Shown piece after piece: positions 1 through 8,500 of a stretch of 20,130 nt of DNA. The first letter of the stretch is position 1. Each line of letters starts with the position of its first letter. This DNA comes from Planctomycetota bacterium (GTDB lineage: Bacteria > Planctomycetota > UBA1135 > GCA-002686595): contig JABFRZ010000013.1 of assembly GCA_013140785.1 (NCBI GenBank), forward strand, positions 1-20,130. The letters run 5' to 3'. The translations under genes were made by a program, and so were the position numbers. The notes under the pieces are model-generated. The model was not told the DNA's origin and searched no databases. It saw nothing but the letters and a program-made list of their open reading frames with translations.

Positions 1-483
1 CGGCATCGACGCGCGCGCGATGCTGGTGCGCTGCATCTCGCCGCCCGAGAGCTGGTGCGGCAGAGCGTGAGCGCGCGCGGCGATGCCGAAGCGCTCGAGC
101 AGCGCCGGCACGACCGCCAGCGCGGCCGTGTCGCGCCGCCCCGCGATCGCCAGCGGCAGCGCCACGTTCTCGCGCACGCTCAGGTTCGGCAGCAGGTTGA
201 AGAACTGGAACACGTAGCCGACCATGCGCCGGCGCAGCAGCGTCTTCGCGCCGAGCGAAAGCCGCGCGAGGTCCTGCCCGTCGAGCTCGACCGTGCCCGC
301 GCTCGGCTCGTCGAGCCCCGAGATCAGGTGCAGGAGCGTGGACTTGCCCGAGCCGCTCGGGCCCATCACGCACGTGAACGAGCCGGCCGCGAGCTCGAGA
401 TCGATGCCGCGCAGGATCTCCAACCGGCCCGGCGGCTCACCGTGGGCCTTCACCAGACCCCGGACGCGCGCGAGCGCGCTCAT
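1..483 (-). CDS. ABC transporter ATP-binding protein, LolD/MacB-like (partial)
   Basis: ATPase subunit that would power a lipoprotein-release or MacB-type exporter at the inner membrane. The translated part (161 codons from the ATG at 483) shows a Walker A motif GPSGSGKST at about residues 40-48, a Q-loop in VFQFFNLLP, and the ABC signature LSGGE near residue 145. The window edge cuts the gene just after the signature, so Walker B and the H-loop are not visible. The spacing and the FQFFNLLP/LSVRENVALPL style match the LolD/MacB/FtsE group rather than importers; the exact partner is not visible. Its ATG overlaps the mazG stop codon (ATGA, 480-483), which implies translational coupling. Family call is firm; substrate is unknown. 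Confidence 0.93.
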   Translation of the reverse strand, partial: MSALARVRGLVKAHGEPPGRLEILRGIDLELAAGSFTCVMGPSGSGKSTLLHLISGLDEPSAGTVELDGQDLARLSLGAKTLLRRRMVGYVFQFFNLLPNLSVRENVALPLAIAGRRDTAALAVVPALLERFGIAARAHALPHQLSGGEMQRTSIARASMP

Positions 484-1322
484 CGCTTTGCCGTGGCGGC
501 CTTGGCGCGTTCCCAGGCGGCCATGAGTTCGGCGAGCGGCGCCGAACGCAGGCGCTCGCCGACCTCGCCCTCCATGCGCCGGAAGCGCTGCTCGAAGCGC
601 CCGAGCGACGCGCGCGCGGCCTTCTCGGGATCGATCCCGAGGTAGTGGCCGAGGAAAGCGGCCGCGAGCAGCACGTCACCGAGCTCCTCCTCCGCTCGCT
701 CCGGGTGGCTCGCGCGCGTCCGGTACGCCTCCTCGAACTCGCCCACCTCCTCGCGCAGCTTGGCCAGCGCCCCGGATTCGTCGTCCCATTTGAAACCGGC
801 CGAGACGGACTTGGCCGCGATGCGCGCCGCGCGTTGCAGGGCCGGGAGCGCGACCGGCACGCCGGCCAGCGCGCTCGCGTCCTTCTGCTCCGACTTGCGC
901 TCGTTCTCCTTGATCTTCTCCCAGTTGGCAAGCGCCTGCGCGGAGGAGTCCACCTTGATCTCGCCGAAGACGTGCGGGTGGCGGCGGATCAGCTTCGCGG
1001 CGACGGCGTTCCCGATCGTGGCCAAGCCGAAGCGCCCCTCCTGCTCGGCGACCTTGCCGATCAGCGCGATCACCAAGAAGAGGTCGCCGAGCTCTTCGGC
1101 CGTGTGCCGGTCCTCGGCGCGGTCGATGCTCTCGACCGCCTCGTGCGCTTCCTCCACCAGGCTCGGCGCCAGGCTCGCGACCGTCTGCTCGAGGTCCCAC
1201 GGACACCCGTCCGGTGCGCGCAGTCGATCGACGATGGCGAGCACGCGCGCGAGCGCGTCGAGGCGCGGGTCGCCGCTCTGCGCTGGCTCGGAAAGGGGCC
1301 GCGGGCCAGTTGCTTCGCTCAT
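480..1322 (-). CDS. mazG: Nucleoside triphosphate pyrophosphohydrolase MazG
   Basis: Hydrolyses (d)NTPs to NMP plus pyrophosphate, a house-cleaning and stress-modulating activity in the cytoplasm. The 280-residue product has the family hallmarks: CPWD at residues 40-43, EExxE (E57, E58, E61) and ExxD (E77, D80) metal-binding helices in the first MazG domain, then a second domain with EVGEFEEAY and EEELGDVLL. Length is close to the two-domain E. coli-type protein (about 260), with a short extra N-terminus. Start is ATG at 1322; no strong Shine-Dalgarno is visible, so a slightly later start is possible. It is the upstream member of a pair with the ABC ATPase through a 4-base overlap. Confidence 0.95.
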   Translation of the reverse strand: MSEATGPRPLSEPAQSGDPRLDALARVLAIVDRLRAPDGCPWDLEQTVASLAPSLVEEAHEAVESIDRAEDRHTAEELGDLFLVIALIGKVAEQEGRFGLATIGNAVAAKLIRRHPHVFGEIKVDSSAQALANWEKIKENERKSEQKDASALAGVPVALPALQRAARIAAKSVSAGFKWDDESGALAKLREEVGEFEEAYRTRASHPERAEEELGDVLLAAAFLGHYLGIDPEKAARASLGRFEQRFRRMEGEVGERLRSAPLAELMAAWERAKAATAKR

Positions 1323-1407
1323 GTCGTCAGGATGACCGATCGGAGCGCGCGGTGGAACCGCCGGGCGCGTTCCGCGTCTCGCTGAGTCCTCGCTCCGCCA
1401 CGCCGGG

Positions 1408-2904
1408 CTACTTCGCCAGCAGCTCCGCGAGGTTCTGCTCCAGGTACAGGTTCTCCGGCTCGATCTCGGCCGCGAGCTTCAGCAGGCGCTTGCCCTCTGC
1501 CTTCGTGGCGGCCTCGTCCAAGAGGGATTCGCCCCAGCCGATGTAGAACTCGGGCACCAGGGGGTCGAGCTCGACGGCTTTGGCCCAGTGCTCGCGCGCG
1601 CCCGCGGGTTCTTCCATGTCCTCCAGGAGCTCGGCGTAGCGGTGGTGCGTGAGCGCGTCCGCGTCGCCCGCCGCGATCGCCTCCTCGTAGAGCCGCTTCG
1701 CGCGGTGCTTGCGGTCGAAGCGCTGCGCCATCTTGGCGGCGCGCGCCAAGCCACGCGACGAGGTGACAGTGAGCTCGTCCTTGACGTAGTCGTGCCAGGC
1801 GCGCTCGAGGGCGCGCAGGTCGGCGTCCTTCTTGAGGCCCATCTCCTTCTGGAACACTGCCAAGATCCCCTCGCGCGCCACGGCCCGGTTGCGCGCGAGG
1901 CCCAGGTAGAAGCCCTCGAACTTCTTGGCCGTCTCGGGCCGGCCCATCAGGAAGTGGACCAGCGACCAGCCCCAGGTGTAGTCGTGGTACTCGTTGCCGT
2001 TGCCGCCGCGGATCATCTGCTCGAGGCCAACCCACTCGCCCTCCTCGATGTCGCGATGGATCTGCACCAAGCGATCCTCGAGGACCATGGGCTCGATCGT
2101 GAGCGACTTGGTGGCCGGGTCGAAAACGGCGGTCGAGAAGTACTCGGCCAGCGACTCGCCGGGCCAGTGCGGATAGTGGAACTCCGTATCGACCAGCTTC
2201 TGGAGGTAGTGGCCGAACTCGTGGAGCATCGTGCGTTCGGTGCCCAGCGGATCCAACCGGTCGTAGTAGACCTGGAGCCGGTAGGGCGGCTCGTAGGGCT
2301 CGAAGAAGGCCAAGACTCCGCGCGACATCCCGGTGACCTGGTAGAAGTCCTGGGGATCGGCGTAGAAGCGCACCTTCAGCTTGTCGAGCTCGCGCGGCCG
2401 CTTGATCTTCCAGCGCTTGACGAACTCGGCGTAGTAGGCCTCCATGCGCTCGAGGCTGCCCTCGAACACCGGCGGAGGAACGGTGTACTCCACGCTGAAG
2501 GTCTTCGATTCGTGGACGGTCCGGTTGCGCCACAGGCGCGACTGCTTGAGCTTTTCGACGGCCGCGCGCTGCTCCTCGACCAGCTTCCAGAGACGCGCGT
2601 CGCGCTCCCCGGGCCGCAGCCACTTGCCCTGGAAGAGCACCAGGCCTTCGGCGACCTTCTGTTTCTCCTCGTCGGTCGTGGGAACGAAGCCCGTGTCGTT
2701 CTCGATCACGCACTCGAGCACTTTCTCGAGCGGCACGGCGACTTGCCCGTTCTGGAACTTCACGAGGATCGCGTCCGCGCTGCGCTGCAACACGACGTGC
2801 TCGAAGATCCGCCCATCCTCGAGGCACAGCGTGTCGGAGGCGCGCGCCGGCAGACCCGGCGCGGCACAGAGGGCCAGCGCGGCCGCCAGGCCCAGCGCCC
2901 TCAC
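1408..2904 (-). CDS. Secreted MA-clan (gluzincin-like) metallopeptidase with C-terminal TPR-like region
   Basis: Predicted exported zinc peptidase of 498 residues. Residues 1-23 look like a Sec signal peptide (hydrophobic LGLAAALALC stretch, APARAS-type end). A small beta-rich segment (about 24-100) follows, then a helical linker, then the catalytic region with HEFGH (H228, E229, H232) and a downstream GESLAEYF (E250/E254), the arrangement of Peptidase_MA_2/DUF1570-type enzymes. The C-terminus (about 390-498) is helical with TPR-like character (RYAELLEDMEEPAGAREHWAKA). I chose the GTG at 2904 because it overlaps the upstream stop (GTGA) and sits 5 nt after a GGAGG; the open frame extends much further upstream but over another gene. 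Substrate is unknown. Confidence 0.85.
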   Translation of the reverse strand: MRALGLAAALALCAAPGLPARASDTLCLEDGRIFEHVVLQRSADAILVKFQNGQVAVPLEKVLECVIENDTGFVPTTDEEKQKVAEGLVLFQGKWLRPGERDARLWKLVEEQRAAVEKLKQSRLWRNRTVHESKTFSVEYTVPPPVFEGSLERMEAYYAEFVKRWKIKRPRELDKLKVRFYADPQDFYQVTGMSRGVLAFFEPYEPPYRLQVYYDRLDPLGTERTMLHEFGHYLQKLVDTEFHYPHWPGESLAEYFSTAVFDPATKSLTIEPMVLEDRLVQIHRDIEEGEWVGLEQMIRGGNGNEYHDYTWGWSLVHFLMGRPETAKKFEGFYLGLARNRAVAREGILAVFQKEMGLKKDADLRALERAWHDYVKDELTVTSSRGLARAAKMAQRFDRKHRAKRLYEEAIAAGDADALTHHRYAELLEDMEEPAGAREHWAKAVELDPLVPEFYIGWGESLLDEAATKAEGKRLLKLAAEIEPENLYLEQNLAELLAK

Positions 2905-4580
2905 AACGACCTCCGGAACTCCCGGTCCAGGTTCTTCCAGTCCGCGGGGCTCCAGCCGGGGAAGGTCCGGCTCAGGCTCTGATCGAGGATCGCGCGCTCG
3001 CGCGACTTCAGCCACTCCTCGCGCTTCTTGAAGAGCGCCTCCTCCTCGGCCTCGTTCTTGGGAGCCGCCTTCTCCTTGCCCATGTCCTCTTTGCCTTCTA
3101 GCTCGCTCAGCACGAGCCGCAGGTTGCCCATGTAGTCCGTGAGGAGCTGGCGGGTCTTCTTCGAGCGCGCCCCGACGAAGTAGCGGGTCAGCGACACGGC
3201 CTGGTACCAGATGCTCCGGTCGCTTCTCTTGCTGAAGGCGTCGAATTCTTCCCGAGAGAGCGAGAGGAGCGTGCGGATGCTCATGCTCGTCTCGTCGGCG
3301 TTCGGGAGATCCTCGCGCAGTTCCCGCTCGAGGTCTCGCATCTCGAACACGAGCTTGCCGCTCTTCAGCTGCGCCGAGCCGACCACCTCGCCCAGTCCCA
3401 CCGCGAGCCAGCGCGGCAAGGCTGCCCAGAGGCTCGGATCCCGCTCGAGGAACCAGACGTTCAGGCTCTGGCTGCCGATGTACTCCCACTCCCAATCCCA
3501 CCAGTCCTTGTTGTTCTTGTGGGTCACGAGATGGTTCCCGCTGACCCAGTAGGAGCCACTGCCGCTCCGGAACGCAGACTCCTCGTCCTGGTCCTTGCAG
3601 ATGCGCACGATCGGCGGGCGCGCGTACTCGAACGGACCGACATCGGGGAAGGTGATTTCGAGCCAGGCGTAGATGGCGCGCACCTGCTCGACGACCTTCT
3701 TCGCGAAGTTCGCGTCCACGTGATTGACCACGAAGACCCCGTCGATCTCGCTCGCGGTCCAGCCCTCGACCAGGCCGCTCGTGATCTTCTGCCACTCGCG
3801 CTGCTGGACCTCGATCTTCTTCTGCTTGCGCTCGGCCGGGGTCAGCTTGGCCAGCTCAGCCGTGGAAAGGAAACCGGCTTCGGCCGCGCCGGCCTCGAGC
3901 GGCTGGGTCCGGGGAATGACCGCGAAGGACTTCAGCACGTCGTCGATCGTGGAGCGGTGCTTCTTCAGCGAGTCCGCCAGGACCTCCACCTGGACTGCGA
4001 TGTCCGCGATCTCGGTCGCGAAGACCCAGGTGATCACGCGCATCTCCGCGCGCCAGGACTCGGCCTCGGCCTTGACCTCGAACTTCGTCACGGAGAGCCC
4101 CGCGTGCGTCCCGGATTCCTCCTTCTCGACGAAGTGGCCGCGCGCGTAGGTCTCGCGCAGGTACTCCGGGTAGTCGCGGTAGATCTTGGCGGGCTGAGGC
4201 TTCTTCGGGCCTCCGGCCTCGGGCGACTCCGCGGCGGGCTTCTCCTCCGCCGCCGGCTCCTTCTTCGGAGCAGCCTTGCGGTGCAAGAAGGCGACGATCT
4301 GCAGCTCGGGGTTGTGCTCGTAGTTGTAGTTGTAGTTGGAGCTGTCGAGGACGGCGATCTCGGTCTTGCTCGAACGGTAGCGGCCGACGATCCACTGCTC
4401 GTCGCTGCGCAGGGGAACCTGCTCCCACCCGCGCGGGGCCTTGAGCTTGAAGCCGAGGCGCTCGTCCTTGTGCAAGTCCTGGGCGAACGCGAGCGCGGAA
4501 CAGGCGCACAGCGCCAGTGCCGTGACGAGCGCGTTCACGTAGAACGGGCGAGAGCGCAACCCACGCGCGATCGGTCTCAT
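2901..4580 (-). CDS. Secreted protein with PsbP/DUF1795-like N-terminal domain and degenerate peptidase-MA-like domain
   Basis: 559 residues. Residues 1-34 form a signal peptide (hydrophobic ALVTALALCACSALAFA, AxA-Q cleavage). Residues about 40-225 have the pattern of a Mog1/PsbP/DUF1795-like fold (LGFKLKAPRGW near the start, VLKSFAVIP at the end), interrupted by a Lys/Pro/Glu/Ala-rich loop (101-132). Residues about 275-480 resemble the layout of the adjacent HExxH peptidase, including PRWLAVGLGEVVG (389-401) where active enzymes have an 'xxWxxEGLAEY'-type motif. At the place where HExxH is expected I read WEYIGSQ (about 365-371), so the zinc site is missing. Start ATG at 4580 follows GAGGGAA. 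It overlaps the peptidase gene by 4 bases and probably forms an operon with it. Function unknown; domain assignments are by eye. Confidence 0.75.
   Translation of the reverse strand: MRPIARGLRSRPFYVNALVTALALCACSALAFAQDLHKDERLGFKLKAPRGWEQVPLRSDEQWIVGRYRSSKTEIAVLDSSNYNYNYEHNPELQIVAFLHRKAAPKKEPAAEEKPAAESPEAGGPKKPQPAKIYRDYPEYLRETYARGHFVEKEESGTHAGLSVTKFEVKAEAESWRAEMRVITWVFATEIADIAVQVEVLADSLKKHRSTIDDVLKSFAVIPRTQPLEAGAAEAGFLSTAELAKLTPAERKQKKIEVQQREWQKITSGLVEGWTASEIDGVFVVNHVDANFAKKVVEQVRAIYAWLEITFPDVGPFEYARPPIVRICKDQDEESAFRSGSGSYWVSGNHLVTHKNNKDWWDWEWEYIGSQSLNVWFLERDPSLWAALPRWLAVGLGEVVGSAQLKSGKLVFEMRDLERELREDLPNADETSMSIRTLLSLSREEFDAFSKRSDRSIWYQAVSLTRYFVGARSKKTRQLLTDYMGNLRLVLSELEGKEDMGKEKAAPKNEAEEEALFKKREEWLKSRERAILDQSLSRTFPGWSPADWKNLDREFRRSL
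2910..2914 (-). promoter_or_regulatory. Ribosome binding site GGAGG fixing the GTG start of the metallopeptidase
   Basis: A perfect GGAGG lies inside the end of the upstream gene, 5 nt before the GTG at 2904. Together with the 4-base GTGA overlap this decides the start of the peptidase gene. Confidence 0.75.
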
Positions 4581-4690
4581 ATGTGTTCCCTCGAAGCGTG
4601 ATCCCCGGCCAAATGGTAGCGCTTGGCGGCGCGTCCTGGGAACTCCCCGGCACTGGGGGACTTACGAAACGAGACACGAGGGCCCGCGCC

Positions 4691-5482
4691 TCAGGGCGAC
4701 GGCGCGCTCGAACCGCGGCCCGCCACCGCCGGCCTCGGCTCGACGTACGCGATCGGATCCCGGCGACCCGCCTCCCGGAACCCCTTGAGCCTGAGGCTGC
4801 AGGCATCGCAGCCTCCGCACGCCAGCACGAGTCCGCCCTCTTCCAACGGGTCGTAGCACGAGTGCGTGAGCCCGAGATCGACGCCGAGCTCTTCCGCGCG
4901 CAGCACGATGTCGCGCTTCGTCAGCGCGAGCAGCGGCGCGTGCACGCGGAAGCGCGCGCCGTGCTCGGTCCCTGCGGCGGTGGCGAGCCGCGCGAGCCCT
5001 TCGAAGGCGCTCAAGAACTCCGGGCGGCAGTCGGGGTAGCCCGAGTAGTCGATGGCGTTGACGCCGAGGAACAGGTCGCGCGCGCCGAGCGCCTCGGCCC
5101 AGGCCAACGCCAACGCGAGGAACACCGTGTTGCGCGCCGGAACGTAGGTCGCGGGCACGCCTCCGGCCGTGATCGCCGCCTGGTTGCGCCCCTTCGGTAT
5201 CGTGCCGCGCCCGGTGAGCGCGGAGCCCCCGAACACGCTGAGGTCGAGCTCGAACTCGCGCTGCTCGGTCGTTCCCAGGGCCTGCGCCACGCGCCGCGCC
5301 GCCGCGAGCTCGCAGGCGTGCCGCTGTCCGTACTTCACCGTGAGCGCGTACGTCGAGAACCCCGCCGCGCGCGCCTCCGCCAACGTCACGGCCGAGTCCA
5401 TTCCACCCGACAGGAGGCAGACGGCGCGCGGAGGATCGGCGTGTGCCACGGCACACAGCGTACCCGCCTCGTCGGAAGGCAT
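4691..5482 (-). CDS. queC: 7-cyano-7-deazaguanine synthase QueC
   Basis: Converts 7-carboxy-7-deazaguanine to preQ0 with ATP and ammonia, in queuosine biosynthesis. The product (263 residues from the ATG at 5482) has the PP-loop SGGMDS (25-30), the family segment VPARNTVFL, GVNAIDYSGYPDCRPEF, and the zinc site C209, C222, C225, C228 (CxnCGGCxxC). Family members are usually about 220-240 residues; here there is about 20 extra residues before the first strand and a Gly/Ser/Pro tail after the zinc site. An in-frame ATG at 5536 would add 18 residues; the ATG at 5482 has a better AGGA-like site. No other queuosine gene is visible, so it is a stand-alone gene here. Confidence 0.95.
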   Translation of the reverse strand: MPSDEAGTLCAVAHADPPRAVCLLSGGMDSAVTLAEARAAGFSTYALTVKYGQRHACELAAARRVAQALGTTEQREFELDLSVFGGSALTGRGTIPKGRNQAAITAGGVPATYVPARNTVFLALALAWAEALGARDLFLGVNAIDYSGYPDCRPEFLSAFEGLARLATAAGTEHGARFRVHAPLLALTKRDIVLRAEELGVDLGLTHSCYDPLEEGGLVLACGGCDACSLRLKGFREAGRRDPIAYVEPRPAVAGRGSSAPSP

Positions 5483-5595
5483 GGAGTCCTGCCCGGCCGA
5501 CGCGTGGTCTTCGACCGCGAGCCCTTCCACCAACATGGCCTTGAGTCGCTGGAGGCGCGCAATGCCGCCGATTTCCGGATCTTCGAACGTCGCCC

Positions 5596-8500
5596 CTACT
5601 TGTCCTTCGGATCGAGACCCATGCCGCGCCGGTCGGGGTAGGCCGGACGCTTCGGAGCGACGTAGGGCCGGTCCTCCAGCTCCTGCAGCATCAGCGCTAT
5701 GGCGCGCTCGAGCTGCGGGTCGGCCCCGTCCTGCATGAGCGCCGGGTCGTCGATCACCTCGAGGTCGGGATCGACGCCGTGGCCCTCGACGCCCCAGGTG
5801 CCGTCGGTTTCGTAGAAGGCGAAGCTCGGGCACTCGATGTCGCCGCCGTCGATCAGCGCCGGATAGCCGGAGAGGCCGACCAGGCCGCCCCAGGTGCGCA
5901 TGCCGATCAGCTTCCCGAGGCCGGCCTGCTTGAAATAGAACGGGAAGGCGTCGCCGCCCGAGCCCGAGAGGCCGTTGATGAGCATGCACTTCGGGCCGAA
6001 GTGCGCGTCCGGCGGCCAGGGCCAGTCGTGGCCGTCGCGGCGCGCCCAGTAGTTGGTCGCGGGACGATTCAAGAGCTCGACGAAGCGCGTCGGGATCTGG
6101 CCGCCCGAGTTCCAGCGCTCGTCGATGATGAGCGCGTCCTTGCGGAGCTGGCCTTGGAACTGGCGCACGAGGTCGTTCTGGCCGTCGATGCCGGTCGAGG
6201 GCACGTAGAGGTAGCCGACGCGGCCGTCGGTCTTCTCGGCGACGGCCCGGCGGTGCTGCTCGATCCAAGCGCGGTAGCGCAGGTTCTGCTCGTCGGCGAG
6301 CGTCTCGACCACGACCGCTCTAGCCTCGGCGTCGAGCACCGGCTTCGCGCTCACCGTCAGGGTCACGGTCTTCTCGGCCAGGCCTTGGAACGCGGCCCAC
6401 GGATCGCGCGTGGGGTCGAGGGGCACCCCGTTCACCGCCAAGAGGTAGTCGCCGACCTTGACGTTCACGCCGGGCTGCGAGAGCGGTCCGCGCGCGTCGG
6501 CGTCCCAAGGGCCGCCCGCGTGGATGCGCGCGATCTTGTAGGCCCCCTGGTCGAAAAGATAGTCGCAGCCGAGCAGGCCGACCGAGCGCGCGGGCTGGTC
6601 GCCGACGTCGCCGCCGCTGTAGTAGGCGTGCCCGACGTTGAGCTCGCTGATCATCTCGCGGATGACGTAGGAGAGGTCCTCGCGCGAGGCGCAGTCGTCG
6701 AGCATGGCGGCGTACTGCTCGCGCACCGCGGCCCAGTCCACGCCGTGCATGCCGGGGTCGTAGAAGAAGTCGCGCATCATGCGCCACGCGTCGCTGAAGA
6801 TCTGGCGCCACTCCGCGCGCGGGTCGATCTCGACCTCGAGCCCGTCGAGGCCTAGCTTCGCGAGCTTGGTGTCGGCCTTGGCGTCGCCGATCTGTGGCCC
6901 GCCCTCGCCGAAGGCCAGGATCTTCTTGCCGTCGCCCGAGAGCGCGAAGGCGCCGAAGCCCTTGGCCACGAGCTTCTCCCGCTTTCCGTCGTCCCCGCCG
7001 TCCTTCCCGTCGCCTTTCCCGCCGTCTTTCCCCTCGGAGCTGGACTCGTCGGCATTCACGTCGAAGAGCTGGATGGCGGACTCGCCCTCGACGCCCTGGA
7101 TCGGGCTGCGGACGTAGAGCAGCGCGCCCGCGTCGTTCACGGCCAGCGAGCCGAACACGCCCGGGTCGATCGGCAGGAGCACGGCGCGCTGCTCGAATCC
7201 GTCGAGTGCGATCTCGACCGGCTTCTCGGGCTCCTTTTCCTTCTTCTCGTCCCCGTCCTTGTCAGCGTCGCCGTCCTTCTCGCCGTCCTTTTTCTCGCCG
7301 TCCTTTTTCTCGTCATCCTTCTCCTCGCCGCCGCCCTCCTCGTCGCTCTTCGGCGCGAAGGGCGAGGGCTGGTCGGCACGCAGCGTCACGACGCAGAGCT
7401 GTTCGGTGCCCGCGTACAGGAACGACGTGTCCGTCTCGCCGTAGAGCGGTGCGAAGTGCCCGCGGCGGCGGAAGTAGAGGGTGTCGCCCTTGCGGTCGAA
7501 CACGGGGCTCGCGTCGTCGAACATGCCGGCCGTCACGACGTGGCGCGTAGCGCTCGGAACCTCGTAGATGACCAGGCGCGAGACGCCCGAGTCGGCGTCC
7601 GAGCTCGCGTAGGTGAGCCAGCGCGAGTCGCGCGAGAAGCTCGGGTTGACGCCGATCAGGTCGCCGGACCAGGAGTCCTTCTCGATCACGCGCGGCTCGC
7701 CGCCCTCGGCCGACAGGAGGTACAGCGTGCCGGTCTTGTCGCAGAACACGAGCTGCTTCGAGTCCGGCGACCACACCATCAAGCGCCGGAAGGCGCTGCC
7801 GCCGCGCGTCAGCGTCTTCGCCTCGCCCTGCTGGTCCGCGGGCGCCAGCACGACCTCGTACTCGCCGCTCGCGTCCGAGAGATAGGCGACCCACTTGCCG
7901 TCCGGGCTCCACGAGCCGTCGCGCTCGGCCACGCCGCTCGAGCGCGTGAGGTTGCGCGCCGAGCCCTCCTTGGCAGGCACCGACCACACGTCGCCGCGCG
8001 CGCTGATGAGCACGCGCTTGCCGCTCGGGCCGACGTCCCAGCCCTGCGCGAATTCCGCGGCGTCCACGAGGCGCGGCTTCAGCTTCGCGCGCGCGCCGGG
8101 GATCGTCACATCGAGTGTGCGCGTCTCTCCGAGGGCGAGATCGTAGAGCTCGAGCCGGCTGCCGTGCTGGAACACGATCTCGCCCGCCCCCTTCGGCCCA
8201 GGCCCGAGCGCGGGCCACTTCACGTCGAAGTCGGCGTACTTCGTGAGCTGCTTCCTTGCCAGCGTCGCCGGATCGAGCGACCAGAGGTTCTGGCGGTGCT
8301 CGGAGCCGTCGTCGCTGAGGTAATAGAGCGTGCTCCCGTGCCACATCGGCGCCGTGTCCGTGCCCTCCCAGGTCGTGGCGCGCTTCGAAGTCCTCTCGCG
8401 CAAATCGAAGAGCCAGATGTCGGTGGACATCCCGCCGCGGTAGCGCTTCCAGGTGCGGTTGTCGGTCGTGTGCGGCGTGTAGGCGAGCCAGCGCCCGTCG

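Noticed and set aside
4318..4340. Hexamer repeat encoding Asn-Tyr three times in the PsbP-like secreted protein.
   Set aside because: Only three units within a normal-looking coding segment; too short to treat as a repeat element.
4644..4660. Hairpin TCCCC/GGGGA downstream of queC as a terminator.
   Set aside because: Short stem, 7-nt loop and no T-run; not distinguishable from background.
5483..6268. Upstream extension of the queC frame by up to 262 residues.
   Set aside because: It overlaps the catalytic end of the tricorn-like gene in another frame and has shadow-type composition; QueC homologs start near the PP-loop.
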